Counted from the stretch's first letter, positions 1-7,732 are shown. The stretch: DNA of 64,000 bases from Sulfitobacter sp. 20_GPM-1509m (GCF_000620505.1 NZ_JIBC01000013.1:1-64000); one strand, 5' to 3'. The notes: generated from the sequence alone by a model not told the origin. Program-made: numbers and translations.

Positions 1-2
1 TG

Positions 3-308
3 ATCATCGATGCGCCGAACCCGCGAACGGGCGCGCCCACGCGTCCGGTCCGCAAGCACTGCTGGCTTTGGGAACAGGCCAACGGCCCGATCCCCAAGGC
101 TCATGTTCTGAAGTGCCTCGATGGCGACAAGACCAACTGTGATCCCGCGAACTGGGCGCTGGTCCCCAAGGCCTGCATGCCGCGCCTGTCCGGCGGCCCC
201 CATGGCAAAAGCTACGACCGCTTCGAGCCGGAGGTGCGTCCCACCCTTCTGGCCATTGCGCGGCTCGAGCACGGCGCACGTGAAGCAAGGAAAGGCCGGT
301 CCCTATGA
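3..308 (+). CDS. HNH endonuclease, N-terminus beyond left edge (partial)
   Basis: The frame is open from the window edge and ends at TGA 306-308. The visible 101 residues carry the pattern of phage-type HNH nucleases: a run ending PIPKAHVLKCLDGD (about residues 30-43 of the visible part), then the NxxDPANW turn and LVPKACMPRL, then a basic tail with ARLEHGAREARKG. The nuclease would bind a metal and cut DNA. Such genes are common in prophages and islands, which fits the integrase 1 kb downstream. The stop overlaps the next start (ATGA at 305-308), so the two are probably co-translated. How much is missing at the N-terminus is unknown. Confidence 0.75.
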   Translation: MIDAPNPRTGAPTRPVRKHCWLWEQANGPIPKAHVLKCLDGDKTNCDPANWALVPKACMPRLSGGPHGKSYDRFEPEVRPTLLAIARLEHGAREARKGRSL

Positions 309-550
309 GCTGCTCTCCCCCCAAGTGCCCCTGCGGGCGCCCCGACTGTCTCGGCTGCGGCGCGATGTCTGAGCTGGAATGCCGGTGCGGCGCCAGTGAC
401 TGCGATCTGTGCCGCGCCCGCACTGTGCCCTGGTGGGCCGTCACAGACAGGCCAAGCCATAAACGCATTGACTGGTGGTCACTGGGGGCCGTGTTTTTGT
501 CCGGCGCCGGTGCGGGGTCGATGCTACGTCAACTCTTCTGCGGAGGTTAA
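305..550 (+). CDS. Small Cys-rich protein with two CxCG motifs and a C-terminal hydrophobic segment
   Basis: This 81-residue protein has no family I recognise. It contains two near-identical cysteine clusters, CPCGRPDCLGC at about residues 8-18 and CRCGASDCDLC at about 26-36, each matching CxCGxxDCxxC. A pattern like this could bind zinc. A hydrophobic segment near residues 60-75 (SLGAVFLSGAGAGSM) may be membrane-inserted. The start overlaps the upstream stop by four bases. A second Met at 365 sits before the second motif, so a shorter product is possible. It belongs to the integrated element. Confidence 0.5.
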   Translation: MSCSPPKCPCGRPDCLGCGAMSELECRCGASDCDLCRARTVPWWAVTDRPSHKRIDWWSLGAVFLSGAGAGSMLRQLFCGG

Positions 551-553
551 GAC

Positions 554-799
554 ATGACCATGCTCACCAGCGGGCTGCCCCGGATCAAGACCGAGTACCA
601 CAGCCTGAAGCCCAAGGTGCGGTTCAGGATCGCGGGCACCAGGCAATACCTGCACCTGTCCGGCGCGGGTGTGACCGATGGCACGCGGTACGCCTGGAGC
701 GGGACAAAGGCCCAGGCGCGCGCTTTGCGCGATCGGGCGGCGATGGAAGGTCGGGACTGGCCGTTCAAGGCCGTCAAGCGGATCGAGGTGGAAGAATGA
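554..799 (+). CDS. Small hypothetical protein of the integrated element
   Basis: The 81-residue basic protein is preceded by GGAGG at 542-546, seven bases from the ATG, a strong ribosome binding site. I recognise no domain. The sequence is rich in Arg and Lys, without cysteines or membrane segments, and ends in an acidic KRIEVEE tail. Its stop overlaps the following ATG (ATGA at 796-799), which supports real translation in a tight operon of small accessory genes between the HNH gene and the integrase. Confidence 0.5.
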   Translation: MTMLTSGLPRIKTEYHSLKPKVRFRIAGTRQYLHLSGAGVTDGTRYAWSGTKAQARALRDRAAMEGRDWPFKAVKRIEVEE

Positions 800-1041
800 A
801 CAACGAAAGAGAGCTCAAGGATTACCGGGTCCGGCCCGCGATCTTCACGATCAGGAGGCGAGGACAGGAAGGCCTTTGCTGGCGCGCCGAGCGGCGCATC
901 AAGCTGCTTTGGCTGATCCCGATCTGGATCCCCGTTATGAACGCCGGTTGGCGGGATTGCCCCAGCGACGCATGGGGCGACGCGGCGCGGGACTATGACC
1001 TGCGCCATGGAGAACTGCACTTGGGCAAAGAAGGCAACTGA
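796..1041 (+). CDS. Small hypothetical protein of the integrated element
   Basis: The 81-residue product begins MNNERELKDYRVRP. The ATG is chosen because it overlaps the stop of the previous gene by four bases, as elsewhere in this cluster. A longer frame open from 475 runs antiparallel to no feature but overlaps two better-supported genes. A hydrophobic patch LLWLIPIWIPVM near residues 38-49 could be a short membrane segment or protein core. No family is recognised. It is probably cargo of the mobile element. Confidence 0.45.
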   Translation: MNNERELKDYRVRPAIFTIRRRGQEGLCWRAERRIKLLWLIPIWIPVMNAGWRDCPSDAWGDAARDYDLRHGELHLGKEGN

Positions 1042-1044
1042 CTT

Positions 1045-1230
1045 ATGCCAGCCCCTAGAGCGACCAAAGCAGTAATCACCAATGCCATCGAGGCAGCAAA
1101 AGCATGCGGCATGCTCATAGCCGAGGTCATTGTCGACAAGGACGGATCGGTCAGAATCATTGCCGACCGCGGACAGAAGGTCATACCCTTGCATCAGAAC
1201 CGCGCCGAACCGCGCAGGTTTGGACAATGA
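1045..1230 (+). CDS. Small hypothetical protein upstream of the integrase
   Basis: This 61-residue protein starts at MPAPRATKAVITNAIEAAK, three bases after the previous stop, with GAAGG upstream. The first 30 residues look helical; the middle (MLIAEVIVDKDGSVRII) looks like a beta hairpin. Similar short proteins often sit directly before phage integrases in alphaproteobacterial prophages, but I cannot assign a function. Its stop overlaps the integrase ATG (ATGA at 1227-1230), so translation is probably coupled. Confidence 0.5.
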   Translation: MPAPRATKAVITNAIEAAKACGMLIAEVIVDKDGSVRIIADRGQKVIPLHQNRAEPRRFGQ

Positions 1231-2324
1231 CGGACATCGATGTGAAGGTCAGATTTAAGGGTTACGTACCCGAAAAGCTCCCCTCGGGCGAAGTGCGCCA
1301 CAGAGTGCGGGTTGAGGGGAATCCAAAGCGCCGAATCCGGATACCCGTTGGTCCAGAGCATCCGACGTTCTCTGAACATTACTATGCGGCCCGTGCGGGC
1401 AGCACCGTCGATGCACCACCTGCCCCACCGCCCGTCGCGCGCTATTCCGCAGATGAGCTGATCCAAGACTATCTGGCTTGGATCGAGAGTCAGGTACTAG
1501 CCAAGCTGATGTCGCCACTGACGCTTAAACAGCGCAAGTCGCTGCTGACTCGCGCCATGGACGTAACTGACGATCAGGGCGATCGCATAGGATCCCTGCA
1601 CGTCGATCTGCCCCCCGAAGCCTTCGTGCTAATCCGTGACAGCTGGGCCGGACGCACGGCGCAGGCAGACAACACACTAAAGGGCCTCAGCGCCGCCTAC
1701 AAATGGGGGATCGAGCGTCGGAGGGTGTCGGTTAACCCAGTCGCAGGCGTCCGCAAGGTTCACATCTCCAAAGGCGGCGCAACGCCATGGTCAGCAGATG
1801 ATTTAAAAGCCTTCCTACAAGCACACGGAAAGGGTACCACGGCGCGCCGTTGGCTGTTTCTGGCGATGTTCACAGCTGGACGCATTAGCGACACCGTCAA
1901 GCACGGCAGGAAGCATGAGGTCACACGTGACGGCCGTCTTTGGCTTGACTGGCAACCGCAGAAACGCGGGTCAGCATTCGTGTCTATCCCGATTGCACCG
2001 CAGCTGCTGGAAGAATTACGAGCCCCAACCGTCGAAGGGGCAACCTACCTGCTCAGCCAACACGGGCGCCCATACCGAACACCGGAATCGCTACGTCGAA
2101 TGATCCAAGCATGGACAGCACAGGCGGGACTAACCGGCCGGTCACAGCACGGTGTCAGAAAGGCGATGGGCGAACTGCTGGCAGAAGCTGGATGCACACA
2201 GCATCAGATCATGTCTGTGATGGCACACACCAAGCCCGCAACGAGCGCGATCTACACTGAAAATGCCGATCGTCGCCGAATGGCGGCACTCGCAATGGAC
2301 GGTATTCGACACGTCGTTTTCTGA
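1227..2324 (+). CDS. Tyrosine recombinase / phage-type integrase
   Basis: This 365-residue site-specific recombinase would integrate or excise the element to its left. The C-terminal catalytic domain shows the family residues: Arg219 in FTAGRISDT, His308 and Arg311 in QHGVRK, His334 in MAHT and the nucleophile Tyr343 in SAIYT. The N-terminal 100 residues are the arm- or core-binding region. The start at 1227 is preferred over an upstream in-frame start because it overlaps the preceding stop by four bases. The gene ends 88 bases from the 3' end of a tRNA-Leu, the usual place for an integrase whose target is that tRNA. Confidence 0.9.
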   Translation: MTDIDVKVRFKGYVPEKLPSGEVRHRVRVEGNPKRRIRIPVGPEHPTFSEHYYAARAGSTVDAPPAPPPVARYSADELIQDYLAWIESQVLAKLMSPLTLKQRKSLLTRAMDVTDDQGDRIGSLHVDLPPEAFVLIRDSWAGRTAQADNTLKGLSAAYKWGIERRRVSVNPVAGVRKVHISKGGATPWSADDLKAFLQAHGKGTTARRWLFLAMFTAGRISDTVKHGRKHEVTRDGRLWLDWQPQKRGSAFVSIPIAPQLLEELRAPTVEGATYLLSQHGRPYRTPESLRRMIQAWTAQAGLTGRSQHGVRKAMGELLAEAGCTQHQIMSVMAHTKPATSAIYTENADRRRMAALAMDGIRHVVF

Positions 2325-2341
2325 TCTGTTCGAGATCAAAG

Positions 2342-2368
2342 TGTCCCACGAAAAAAATGCGTGGGACA
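2342..2368. terminator. Hairpin between integrase and tRNA-Leu
   Basis: A perfect 9-bp inverted repeat (TGTCCCACG / CGTGGGACA) encloses a 9-base A-rich loop, 18 bases after the integrase stop. There is no T-run immediately after it on the plus strand, so a terminator role is only possible. It lies between the integrase and the tRNA 3' end and could equally belong to the attachment region. Confidence 0.35.
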
Positions 2369-2412
2369 GAAAACGGAAAAAACTGAACAATATCAGTTGC
2401 GCGTTGATGAGG

Positions 2413-2440
2413 TGGTACCCAAGGCCGGACTCGAACCGGC
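2413..2440. other. Probable attachment-site region (tRNA 3' end)
   Basis: By analogy with tRNA-targeting integrases, the crossover core is expected in the 3' part of the tRNA gene nearest the integrase, here the T arm and acceptor strand. This is inference from the arrangement integrase-88 bp-tRNA 3' end. The partner repeat would lie outside the window to the left, and I found no second copy inside it. Confidence 0.4.
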
Positions 2441-2496
2441 ACGCCTCGCGGCGGGGGATTTTGAATCCCCTGCGTCTACCATTCCGCCACTTGGGC
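2413..2496 (-). tRNA. tRNA-Leu (anticodon CAA)
   Basis: On the minus strand the 84-base sequence starts GCCCAAGTGGCGGAATGG and ends with CTTGGGT, discriminator A and an encoded CCA. The 7-bp acceptor stem pairs with one G-U, the anticodon stem GGGGA/TCCCC encloses TTCAAAA giving anticodon CAA (decoding UUG), there is a short class II variable arm, and the T arm contains GGTTCGAGTCC. Its 3' end faces the integrase gene, marking it as the likely attB of the element at the left edge. Confidence 0.95.
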
Positions 2497-2631
2497 CTCA
2501 CATCCGCCGTTTAGCCTGCTGATTTGCGCACGTCCAGAGGCTTTTTGCAGCGAAGTCCTGTCGCGCGCAGTCTTGACGGGCTTTGTCCCACATGGTCTGG
2601 CATGACAAAGCGCCATAAAGAGGGCCATCGG

Positions 2632-3210
2632 GTGATACGCAATTTATATGACTGGGTTCTGCGCCTTGCGGACCATCCCAAAGCCTTGTGGTTTCTGGCC
2701 TTCATCGCCTTTATCGAAAGCTCGGTCTTTCCGATCCCGCCCGATGTCCTGATGATCCCGATGATCATCGCCCGCCCCTCGCGGGCCTGGTTGATCGCCG
2801 GCGTGGCCCTTGTGGCGTCGGTGCTGGGCGGCCTGTTGGGCTATGCCATCGGCGCGCAGGCGTTCGAGACACTGGGACGGCCGCTCCTGGCCATGCTGGG
2901 CAAGGCTGACGCGATGGCCGAGTTCAGCACGCGGTTCAATGACATGGGGTTCTGGGCAGTTCTGGGCGCAGGCATCACCCCCTTCCCGTTCAAGGTGATC
3001 ACCATCATGTCCGGCTGGACCGGGATGCCGCTGGGCACCTTTGTCGCAACCTCGATCCTGGCGCGCGGAATACGGTTCTTTGTTGTCGCGGGTCTGCTCT
3101 GGAAGTTTGGCGCACCAATTCGTGATTTCATCGAGCGGCGTTTGGGCCTTGTCTTTACCCTCTGCCTGCTGCTTTTGATCGGCGGGTTCTTTGCCACGAG
3201 GTATCTATGA
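2632..3210 (+). CDS. YqaA-like (DedA/SNARE-associated family) inner membrane protein
   Basis: The 192-residue membrane protein contains the DedA-type signature FIESSVFPIPPDVLMIP near residues 24-40 and a second re-entrant segment around AGITPFPFKVITIMSG, with four to five hydrophobic spans. Members are undecaprenyl-phosphate or lipid flippase candidates; the exact role is unproven. GTG 2632 is chosen because AGAGGG lies 8 bases upstream and the product then begins IRNLYDWVLRLADHP as I recall for relatives. ATG 2602 and 2524 are in frame but lack a clear ribosome site. The stop overlaps the next gene's ATG. Confidence 0.8.
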   Translation: MIRNLYDWVLRLADHPKALWFLAFIAFIESSVFPIPPDVLMIPMIIARPSRAWLIAGVALVASVLGGLLGYAIGAQAFETLGRPLLAMLGKADAMAEFSTRFNDMGFWAVLGAGITPFPFKVITIMSGWTGMPLGTFVATSILARGIRFFVVAGLLWKFGAPIRDFIERRLGLVFTLCLLLLIGGFFATRYL

Positions 3211-3665
3211 CACAGCGCCACTGGATCGCGATCGCAACCTTCGGGTCCGCCGCCCTGATGCTGGGCGCACTGGGATTTCAGTACCTGGGCGGGTTCCACC
3301 CGTGCAAGCTGTGCTATTGGCAACGCTATCCCCATGTGGTCGCCATTGTCATCGGCGCGATTGCGCTGTGGATGCCCAACCGCCTTCTGATCGTGCTGGG
3401 CGCGCTCAGTGCCGCGGTAACGGGCGGCTTTGGCGTCTATCACGCGGGCGTTGAATGGAAATGGTGGGAGGGTCCGACCACCTGCACCTCGGGCGACATC
3501 TCGGGGATGAGCACGGATGCACTGTTCGACCAGATCATGAATGCCCCCCTGACCCGCTGCGACGATATCGTCTGGCAACTGGCGGGTCTTTCGATGGCGG
3601 GCTGGAATGCGATCCTGTCCTTCGTGCTGGTCGGTTGCTGGCTGATGGCGCTGCGCCGCGCCTAG
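3207..3665 (+). CDS. DsbB-like disulfide bond formation protein
   Basis: This 152-residue protein with four predicted membrane spans has the DsbB layout: a periplasmic redox pair Cys33-x2-Cys36 (PCKLCYWQR) and a second pair Cys93 and Cys118 in the later periplasmic loop. DsbB oxidises DsbA and passes electrons to quinone. The four-base overlap with the YqaA-like gene suggests a two-gene operon. No dsbA is in view. The gene converges on the Lrp-type regulator, their ends overlapping by four bases. Confidence 0.85.
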   Translation: MTQRHWIAIATFGSAALMLGALGFQYLGGFHPCKLCYWQRYPHVVAIVIGAIALWMPNRLLIVLGALSAAVTGGFGVYHAGVEWKWWEGPTTCTSGDISGMSTDALFDQIMNAPLTRCDDIVWQLAGLSMAGWNAILSFVLVGCWLMALRRA

Positions 3666-4087
3666 GACGATTTCCGCGTCGACAGCAGCAACGAGGTTTC
3701 CGAAGCGACCACCCCGTCCAGGCGGCGGATGTCGAACAGCACCCTGTCAAAGCTTTCCAGCGTCTCGGTCCCGATTTCAACGATCACGTCCCAGCGTCCG
3801 TTGGTCGAATGGATGTGGCGCACTGCGCTGATACCCTGAAGCTGGCGGATGATCCGTTCGGTGCCGCGTCCCTCGATGCCGATCATCATCAAGCCGCGCA
3901 CGGGATCGTGCAGTGCATCCTCTCGCAGAACCACAGAGAAGCCCAGAATATCGCCCCGCGCCTGCAGCTTTTCGATGCGTCCACGCACGGTGGTGCGGGT
4001 CACGCCCAGGCTAGCGGCCAGATCCGACAGCGACGCGCGCGCATCGTGGCGCAGGGCCGCGATCAGCCGCCTGTCCATTTCGTCCAT
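3662..4087 (-). CDS. Lrp/AsnC family transcriptional regulator
   Basis: The 141-residue protein has an N-terminal winged helix-turn-helix (LSDLAASLGVTRTTVRGRIEKL, about residues 20-41) followed by a RAM effector domain with the alternating beta-alpha pattern (IHSTNGRWDVIVEIGTE). The family senses amino acids. It is divergently placed from the arginase gene with a 108-base intergenic region, so it probably controls arginase and ornithine cyclodeaminase in response to arginine or ornithine. That target is inferred from position only. Confidence 0.85.
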   Translation of the reverse strand: MDEMDRRLIAALRHDARASLSDLAASLGVTRTTVRGRIEKLQARGDILGFSVVLREDALHDPVRGLMMIGIEGRGTERIIRQLQGISAVRHIHSTNGRWDVIVEIGTETLESFDRVLFDIRRLDGVVASETSLLLSTRKSS

Positions 4088-4195
4088 TTCCGCCTTCCGT
4101 TTTGATCAATCGTCACCCGATACGATCACTTTGGTCGCTTGCAGGCAACCCGTTTCGCACAATACCATTTGCCCCAACCAGACAGGAGAGCCACC

Positions 4196-5119
4196 ATGAC
4201 CACTCAAAACTGTATTCTGATCGGCGCGCCGATGGATTGCGGCAAGCGCCGCACCGGCTGCCTGATGGGACCCGATGCCTATCGCACCGCCGATCTGGCC
4301 GGGGCGCTGCAATCGCTGGGTCATAAGGTGCAGGACCGTGGCAACGTCACCCCTGCCCCGGTGGATCCGATCCCCCATGACCGGTTGCACAAGCTGGCCG
4401 AAACGATTGCCTGGACCGAGGCGCTGGCTGATGCCAGCGAGGCCGCCTTGCAGGACGGCTTCCCGATTTTCATGGGGGGCGATCACGCGCTGGCCCTTGG
4501 CACTGTGCTGGGCGCCACACGTCATGCCGCCGCGCAAAACAAACCCCTGTTCGTGCTCTGGCTGGACGCGCACACCGATTACCACACCCCGCAGACCACC
4601 GATTCCGGCAACCTGCACGGCACGCCGATGGGATACCTCGCGGGCCGCGAGGGCTTTGACGGCTTTCCGATGGTCGACCACCCCGTACCGCACGCCAACA
4701 TCTGTATGCTGGGCCTGCGCTCGGTCGATCCGGCGGAGCGTGCGGCGCTGCAGGACACGGATGTAACTTATATCGACATGCGCGCCATCGACGAACACGG
4801 CATCGCCGGTCCGCTGAATGCCTTTCTCGACAAGGTGGGCGCGGCGGGCGGGATGCTGCATGTCTCGCTGGACGTCGATTTCCTGGACCCTTCCGTCGCC
4901 CCCGCCGTCGGCACCACGGTTCCGGGCGGCGCCACAGTGCGCGAGGCGCATCTGGTGATGGAGATGCTGCACGACAGCGGGCTGATGACCTCGCTTGATC
5001 TGGTCGAGTTGAACCCGTTCCTGGACGAACGCGGCCGCACTGCGCAGCTGATGGTGGAACTGACCGCCTCGGCCCTTGGCCGCCGCATCTTTGACCGACC
5101 CACTCGCGCCTTCAGCTAA
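4196..5119 (+). CDS. rocF: Arginase
   Basis: The 307-residue ureohydrolase cleaves arginine to ornithine and urea. The binuclear manganese ligands are visible: His97 in GGDH, Asp124-Ala-His126-Thr-Asp128, and Asp226-Val-Asp228 in LDVDFLDP, followed by the PGG motif. Length is typical. The start at 4196 follows AGGAGAG by seven bases; the upstream in-frame Met at 4139 has no such site. It lies divergent from the Lrp-type gene and ten bases ahead of ornithine cyclodeaminase, which takes its product onward. Confidence 0.92.
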   Translation: MTTQNCILIGAPMDCGKRRTGCLMGPDAYRTADLAGALQSLGHKVQDRGNVTPAPVDPIPHDRLHKLAETIAWTEALADASEAALQDGFPIFMGGDHALALGTVLGATRHAAAQNKPLFVLWLDAHTDYHTPQTTDSGNLHGTPMGYLAGREGFDGFPMVDHPVPHANICMLGLRSVDPAERAALQDTDVTYIDMRAIDEHGIAGPLNAFLDKVGAAGGMLHVSLDVDFLDPSVAPAVGTTVPGGATVREAHLVMEMLHDSGLMTSLDLVELNPFLDERGRTAQLMVELTASALGRRIFDRPTRAFS

Positions 5120-5129
5120 GGAGACCGCC

Positions 5130-6176
5130 ATGCTGACCCCCTCCGACAAGGCCCTCGTGCCCTTCGTCTCCGTCGATCACATGATGCAGCTGATCCACCA
5201 CATCGGCATCGAGGCCGCGCTGAAAGGGCTGGCCGACTATATCGAAGCCGACTTTCGCCGCTGGGAGCTGTTCGACAAATCCCCCCGCGTGGCGTCGCAT
5301 TCGCCCGAGGGCGTGATCGAGTTGATGCCGACCTCGGACGGTGAGGTGTACGGGTTCAAATATGTGAACGGTCACCCCAAGAACACCGCCGAGGGCCTGC
5401 AGACGGTCACCGCCTTTGGCCTGCTGGCGGATGTGGCGACGGGGTACCCGGTGCTGCTGTCGGAAATGACCATGCTGACCGCGATGCGCACAGCCGCCAC
5501 CTCGGCGCTGGTGGCGCGGGTGCTGGCGCCCAAGGGGGCCACGACCATGGCCATGATCGGCAACGGCGCACAATCCGAATTCCAGAGCATCGCGATGAAG
5601 GCGATCGTCGGCATTGATACGGTGCGGCTCTATGACGTCGATGCGAAAGCCACCGCGAAATGCGCAGCCAACCTGGCGGACAGCGGGCTGACCGTGGTGT
5701 CCTGCGACAGCGCACAGGAGGCCATCGAAGGCGCCCATATCCTGACCACCTGCACCGCGGACAAGCAGTATGCGACGATCCTGACCGACAATATGGTGGG
5801 GGCCGGCGTGCACATCAACGCCATCGGCGGCGACTGCCCCGGCAAGACGGAACTCGCCCCGGCCATCCTGACGCGGTCGGACATCTTTGTGGAATTCCCG
5901 GCCCAGACCCGGATCGAGGGCGAGATACAACAGCTTGCTCCCGACCATCCGGTCACCGAGTTCTGGGAGGTTCTGAGCGGGGCCAAGCCGGGGCGCACGT
6001 CGCAATCACAGATCACCCTGTTCGACAGCGTCGGCTTTGCCACCGAGGATTTCAGCGCACTTCGCTATGTACGGGACCAGATTGCGGGGACAGACTATTT
6101 CCACCCGCTGGATTTGCTGGCCGACCCTGACGATCCACGGGATTTGTTCGGGATGCTGCAAAGGTCGAACGCCTGA
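5130..6176 (+). CDS. Ornithine cyclodeaminase
   Basis: The 348-residue member of the OCD/mu-crystallin family converts ornithine to proline and ammonia with NAD. The Rossmann motif MAMIGNGAQSEFQ (about residues 139-151) and the substrate-side ALTAMRTAATSALVA-like stretch (TAMRTAATSALVA) are visible. Start is at 5130 with TAAGGAGACC just upstream, in which the TAA is the arginase stop. With arginase it forms a route from arginine to proline and glutamate as nitrogen and carbon source. Confidence 0.9.
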   Translation: MLTPSDKALVPFVSVDHMMQLIHHIGIEAALKGLADYIEADFRRWELFDKSPRVASHSPEGVIELMPTSDGEVYGFKYVNGHPKNTAEGLQTVTAFGLLADVATGYPVLLSEMTMLTAMRTAATSALVARVLAPKGATTMAMIGNGAQSEFQSIAMKAIVGIDTVRLYDVDAKATAKCAANLADSGLTVVSCDSAQEAIEGAHILTTCTADKQYATILTDNMVGAGVHINAIGGDCPGKTELAPAILTRSDIFVEFPAQTRIEGEIQQLAPDHPVTEFWEVLSGAKPGRTSQSQITLFDSVGFATEDFSALRYVRDQIAGTDYFHPLDLLADPDDPRDLFGMLQRSNA

Positions 6177-6216
6177 GGGGTTCACCCCAATCAGCGCAGC
6201 CCACTGTCGCGCAAGT

Positions 6217-6801
6217 TTACGCCTCCAGCTCGGCGTCCCAGTACAAAAAGTCCATCCATGCCTCGTGCAGGTGGTTGGGCGGGAATTTCCGGCCCATGTT
6301 CCGCAATTCTTCCGCCGCTGGCTGACGCGGTGGTTTGCGCAGGGCCATGCCGGTGCGGTGCAGTGCCTTGGACCCTTTTTTCAGGTTGCAGGGGCTGCAT
6401 GCGGCCACCACGTTCTGCCAGCTGGTCACGCCCCCGCTGGCACGTGGCACCACGTGGTCAAAGGTCAGATCGCCCCGCGCGCCACAGTACTGGCAGCGGA
6501 ATTCATCCCTTAAAAATAAATTAAAGCGCGTGAAGGCCACGCGCTTTTGAGGTTTGACATAATCTTTGAGGACGACAACGGACGGTATCCTGAACACCGT
6601 ACTGGGGCTTCGGACCACTTCGTCGTATTCGGCGACGATGTCCACCCGGTCCAGCCAGGCCGCCTTGACCGCTTCCTGCCAGGGCCACAGCGACAGAGGA
6701 TAGTAACTGAGTGGCCTGTAATCCGCATTCAGCACCAGCGCCGGATGCTGTTTCAACGCGCCCGGAGCGCGTGTAAATTCCGTTCTGAAATCGCCGTCCA
6801 T
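6217..6801 (-). CDS. HNH endonuclease family protein (chromosomal type)
   Basis: The 194-residue protein carries a zinc-ribbon HNH core: CQYCGARGDLTFDHVVPRA near residues 106-124, then the Asn of WQNVVAACSPCN and a second Cys pair. The N-terminal part (LVLNADYRPLSYYPLSLW) is typical of a widespread chromosomal HNH group whose substrate is unknown. It is not phage-associated here. ATG 6801 is chosen; a TTG three codons upstream is closer to a GAGGG and could be used instead. It converges on the ornithine cyclodeaminase gene. Confidence 0.85.
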   Translation of the reverse strand: MDGDFRTEFTRAPGALKQHPALVLNADYRPLSYYPLSLWPWQEAVKAAWLDRVDIVAEYDEVVRSPSTVFRIPSVVVLKDYVKPQKRVAFTRFNLFLRDEFRCQYCGARGDLTFDHVVPRASGGVTSWQNVVAACSPCNLKKGSKALHRTGMALRKPPRQPAAEELRNMGRKFPPNHLHEAWMDFLYWDAELEA

Positions 6802-6982
6802 TTCGTGCAATCACCCTCGCCCGATTTGACACCCGCGCCGACCCTGCGACATCGGGTCAGAGCATCTGCTCACGCCTGATGTCACCGACTATATCTCGTA
6901 GCAAGTTTCTGACAAGTCCGGTTTTTCCCACAAGATGTTCCACGCCTGCAAAGGGGCAAAATTTCACATCCCCGTTACAAAA

Positions 6983-7006
6983 ACAGGCACCCTAGAGGGT
7001 GCCTGT
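6983..7006 (-). terminator. Intrinsic terminator after the secreted orphan gene
   Basis: A perfect 11-bp inverted repeat (ACAGGCACCCT / AGGGTGCCTGT) with a 2-base centre lies 27 bases past the stop of the minus-strand gene at 7033. It is followed on that strand by a T-run (GTTTTTG). It matches a rho-independent terminator for that gene. Confidence 0.75.
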
Positions 7007-7032
7007 GGCCGCAATTACAACTGGAATCGCCT

Positions 7033-7641
7033 TTAATTGCTGGCGAACGGCATATCGCGCCATCCCTCGCGCGCGCAGCTGCGCGCCCGCGCCGACCGGA
7101 TCGCACGCCCGTTCACGCGCAGTTCCGGCATGACTTCGCGGCTCAGATCATAGACCGCCAGTGCGAGACACAGCGGCGGCATCCCTTGGGTTTGAGACAA
7201 ATTCACAAAATGTACGTCAACATACTGGCCCGTGCGCACCCGCCACTGAAACGACCGGTAAACTGTGCTGTCGGGTGTTTCGTTCAGACGTTCGGCAAAG
7301 AGCGTGCTCCACGGGGTATCACGCAGCCAGTCGGTCTGTTGCCAGTCCTGCAAACCGACGATCCAGACATCGGCGCCCGCGAGGTCCGACACCTCTTGAT
7401 GTCGGTTCATCGCCTGATCTGGTGCATCAATCTGCATCATCGCGCGACCGACCCCTTCGGGCATTCCGGCCATGCGCAAAACAAATTTGCGGCCCAGCTC
7501 TTTTTCCAGCGTGATCGGTGGAACAAAATCTCCGGCCCCGCGTTGGGCGAAGCCTGGGGGTGCGTAAAACTGCGTCCCCAGCAGAACCGAAATTCCCATA
7601 ACCGCCTGAGTTAAGGCGGACTTTACGCGTTTATTCAACAT
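7033..7641 (-). CDS. Secreted hypothetical protein
   Basis: This 202-residue protein has an N-terminal signal peptide: basic MLNKRVK, a hydrophobic core ALTQAVMGISVLLG, and a likely cleavage after GFA near residue 32. The mature part is rich in Trp and Gln (VWIVGLQDWQQTDWL) and has two cysteines (PPLCLAL and RSCAREGW), which could form a disulfide. I recognise no family. It is monocistronic, with its own terminator. Confidence 0.6.
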   Translation of the reverse strand: MLNKRVKSALTQAVMGISVLLGTQFYAPPGFAQRGAGDFVPPITLEKELGRKFVLRMAGMPEGVGRAMMQIDAPDQAMNRHQEVSDLAGADVWIVGLQDWQQTDWLRDTPWSTLFAERLNETPDSTVYRSFQWRVRTGQYVDVHFVNLSQTQGMPPLCLALAVYDLSREVMPELRVNGRAIRSARARSCAREGWRDMPFASN

Positions 7642-7732
7642 GTGCTGTCCCTGCTTGCCATTGCTCTTTTGTTATTATGACAAGTGAGGCATAAAAATTT
7701 GCTGAAAAAAAGGGGGATGACCCCGATCCGCG

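Noticed and set aside
1104-1226. Longer N-terminus for the integrase
   Set aside because: The extra 41 residues overlap the previous small gene in another frame; the four-base overlap at 1227 is the better start.
2263-2514. 83-codon plus-strand frame over the tRNA
   Set aside because: It overlaps the integrase end and the entire tRNA-Leu; it has no ribosome site and no family features.
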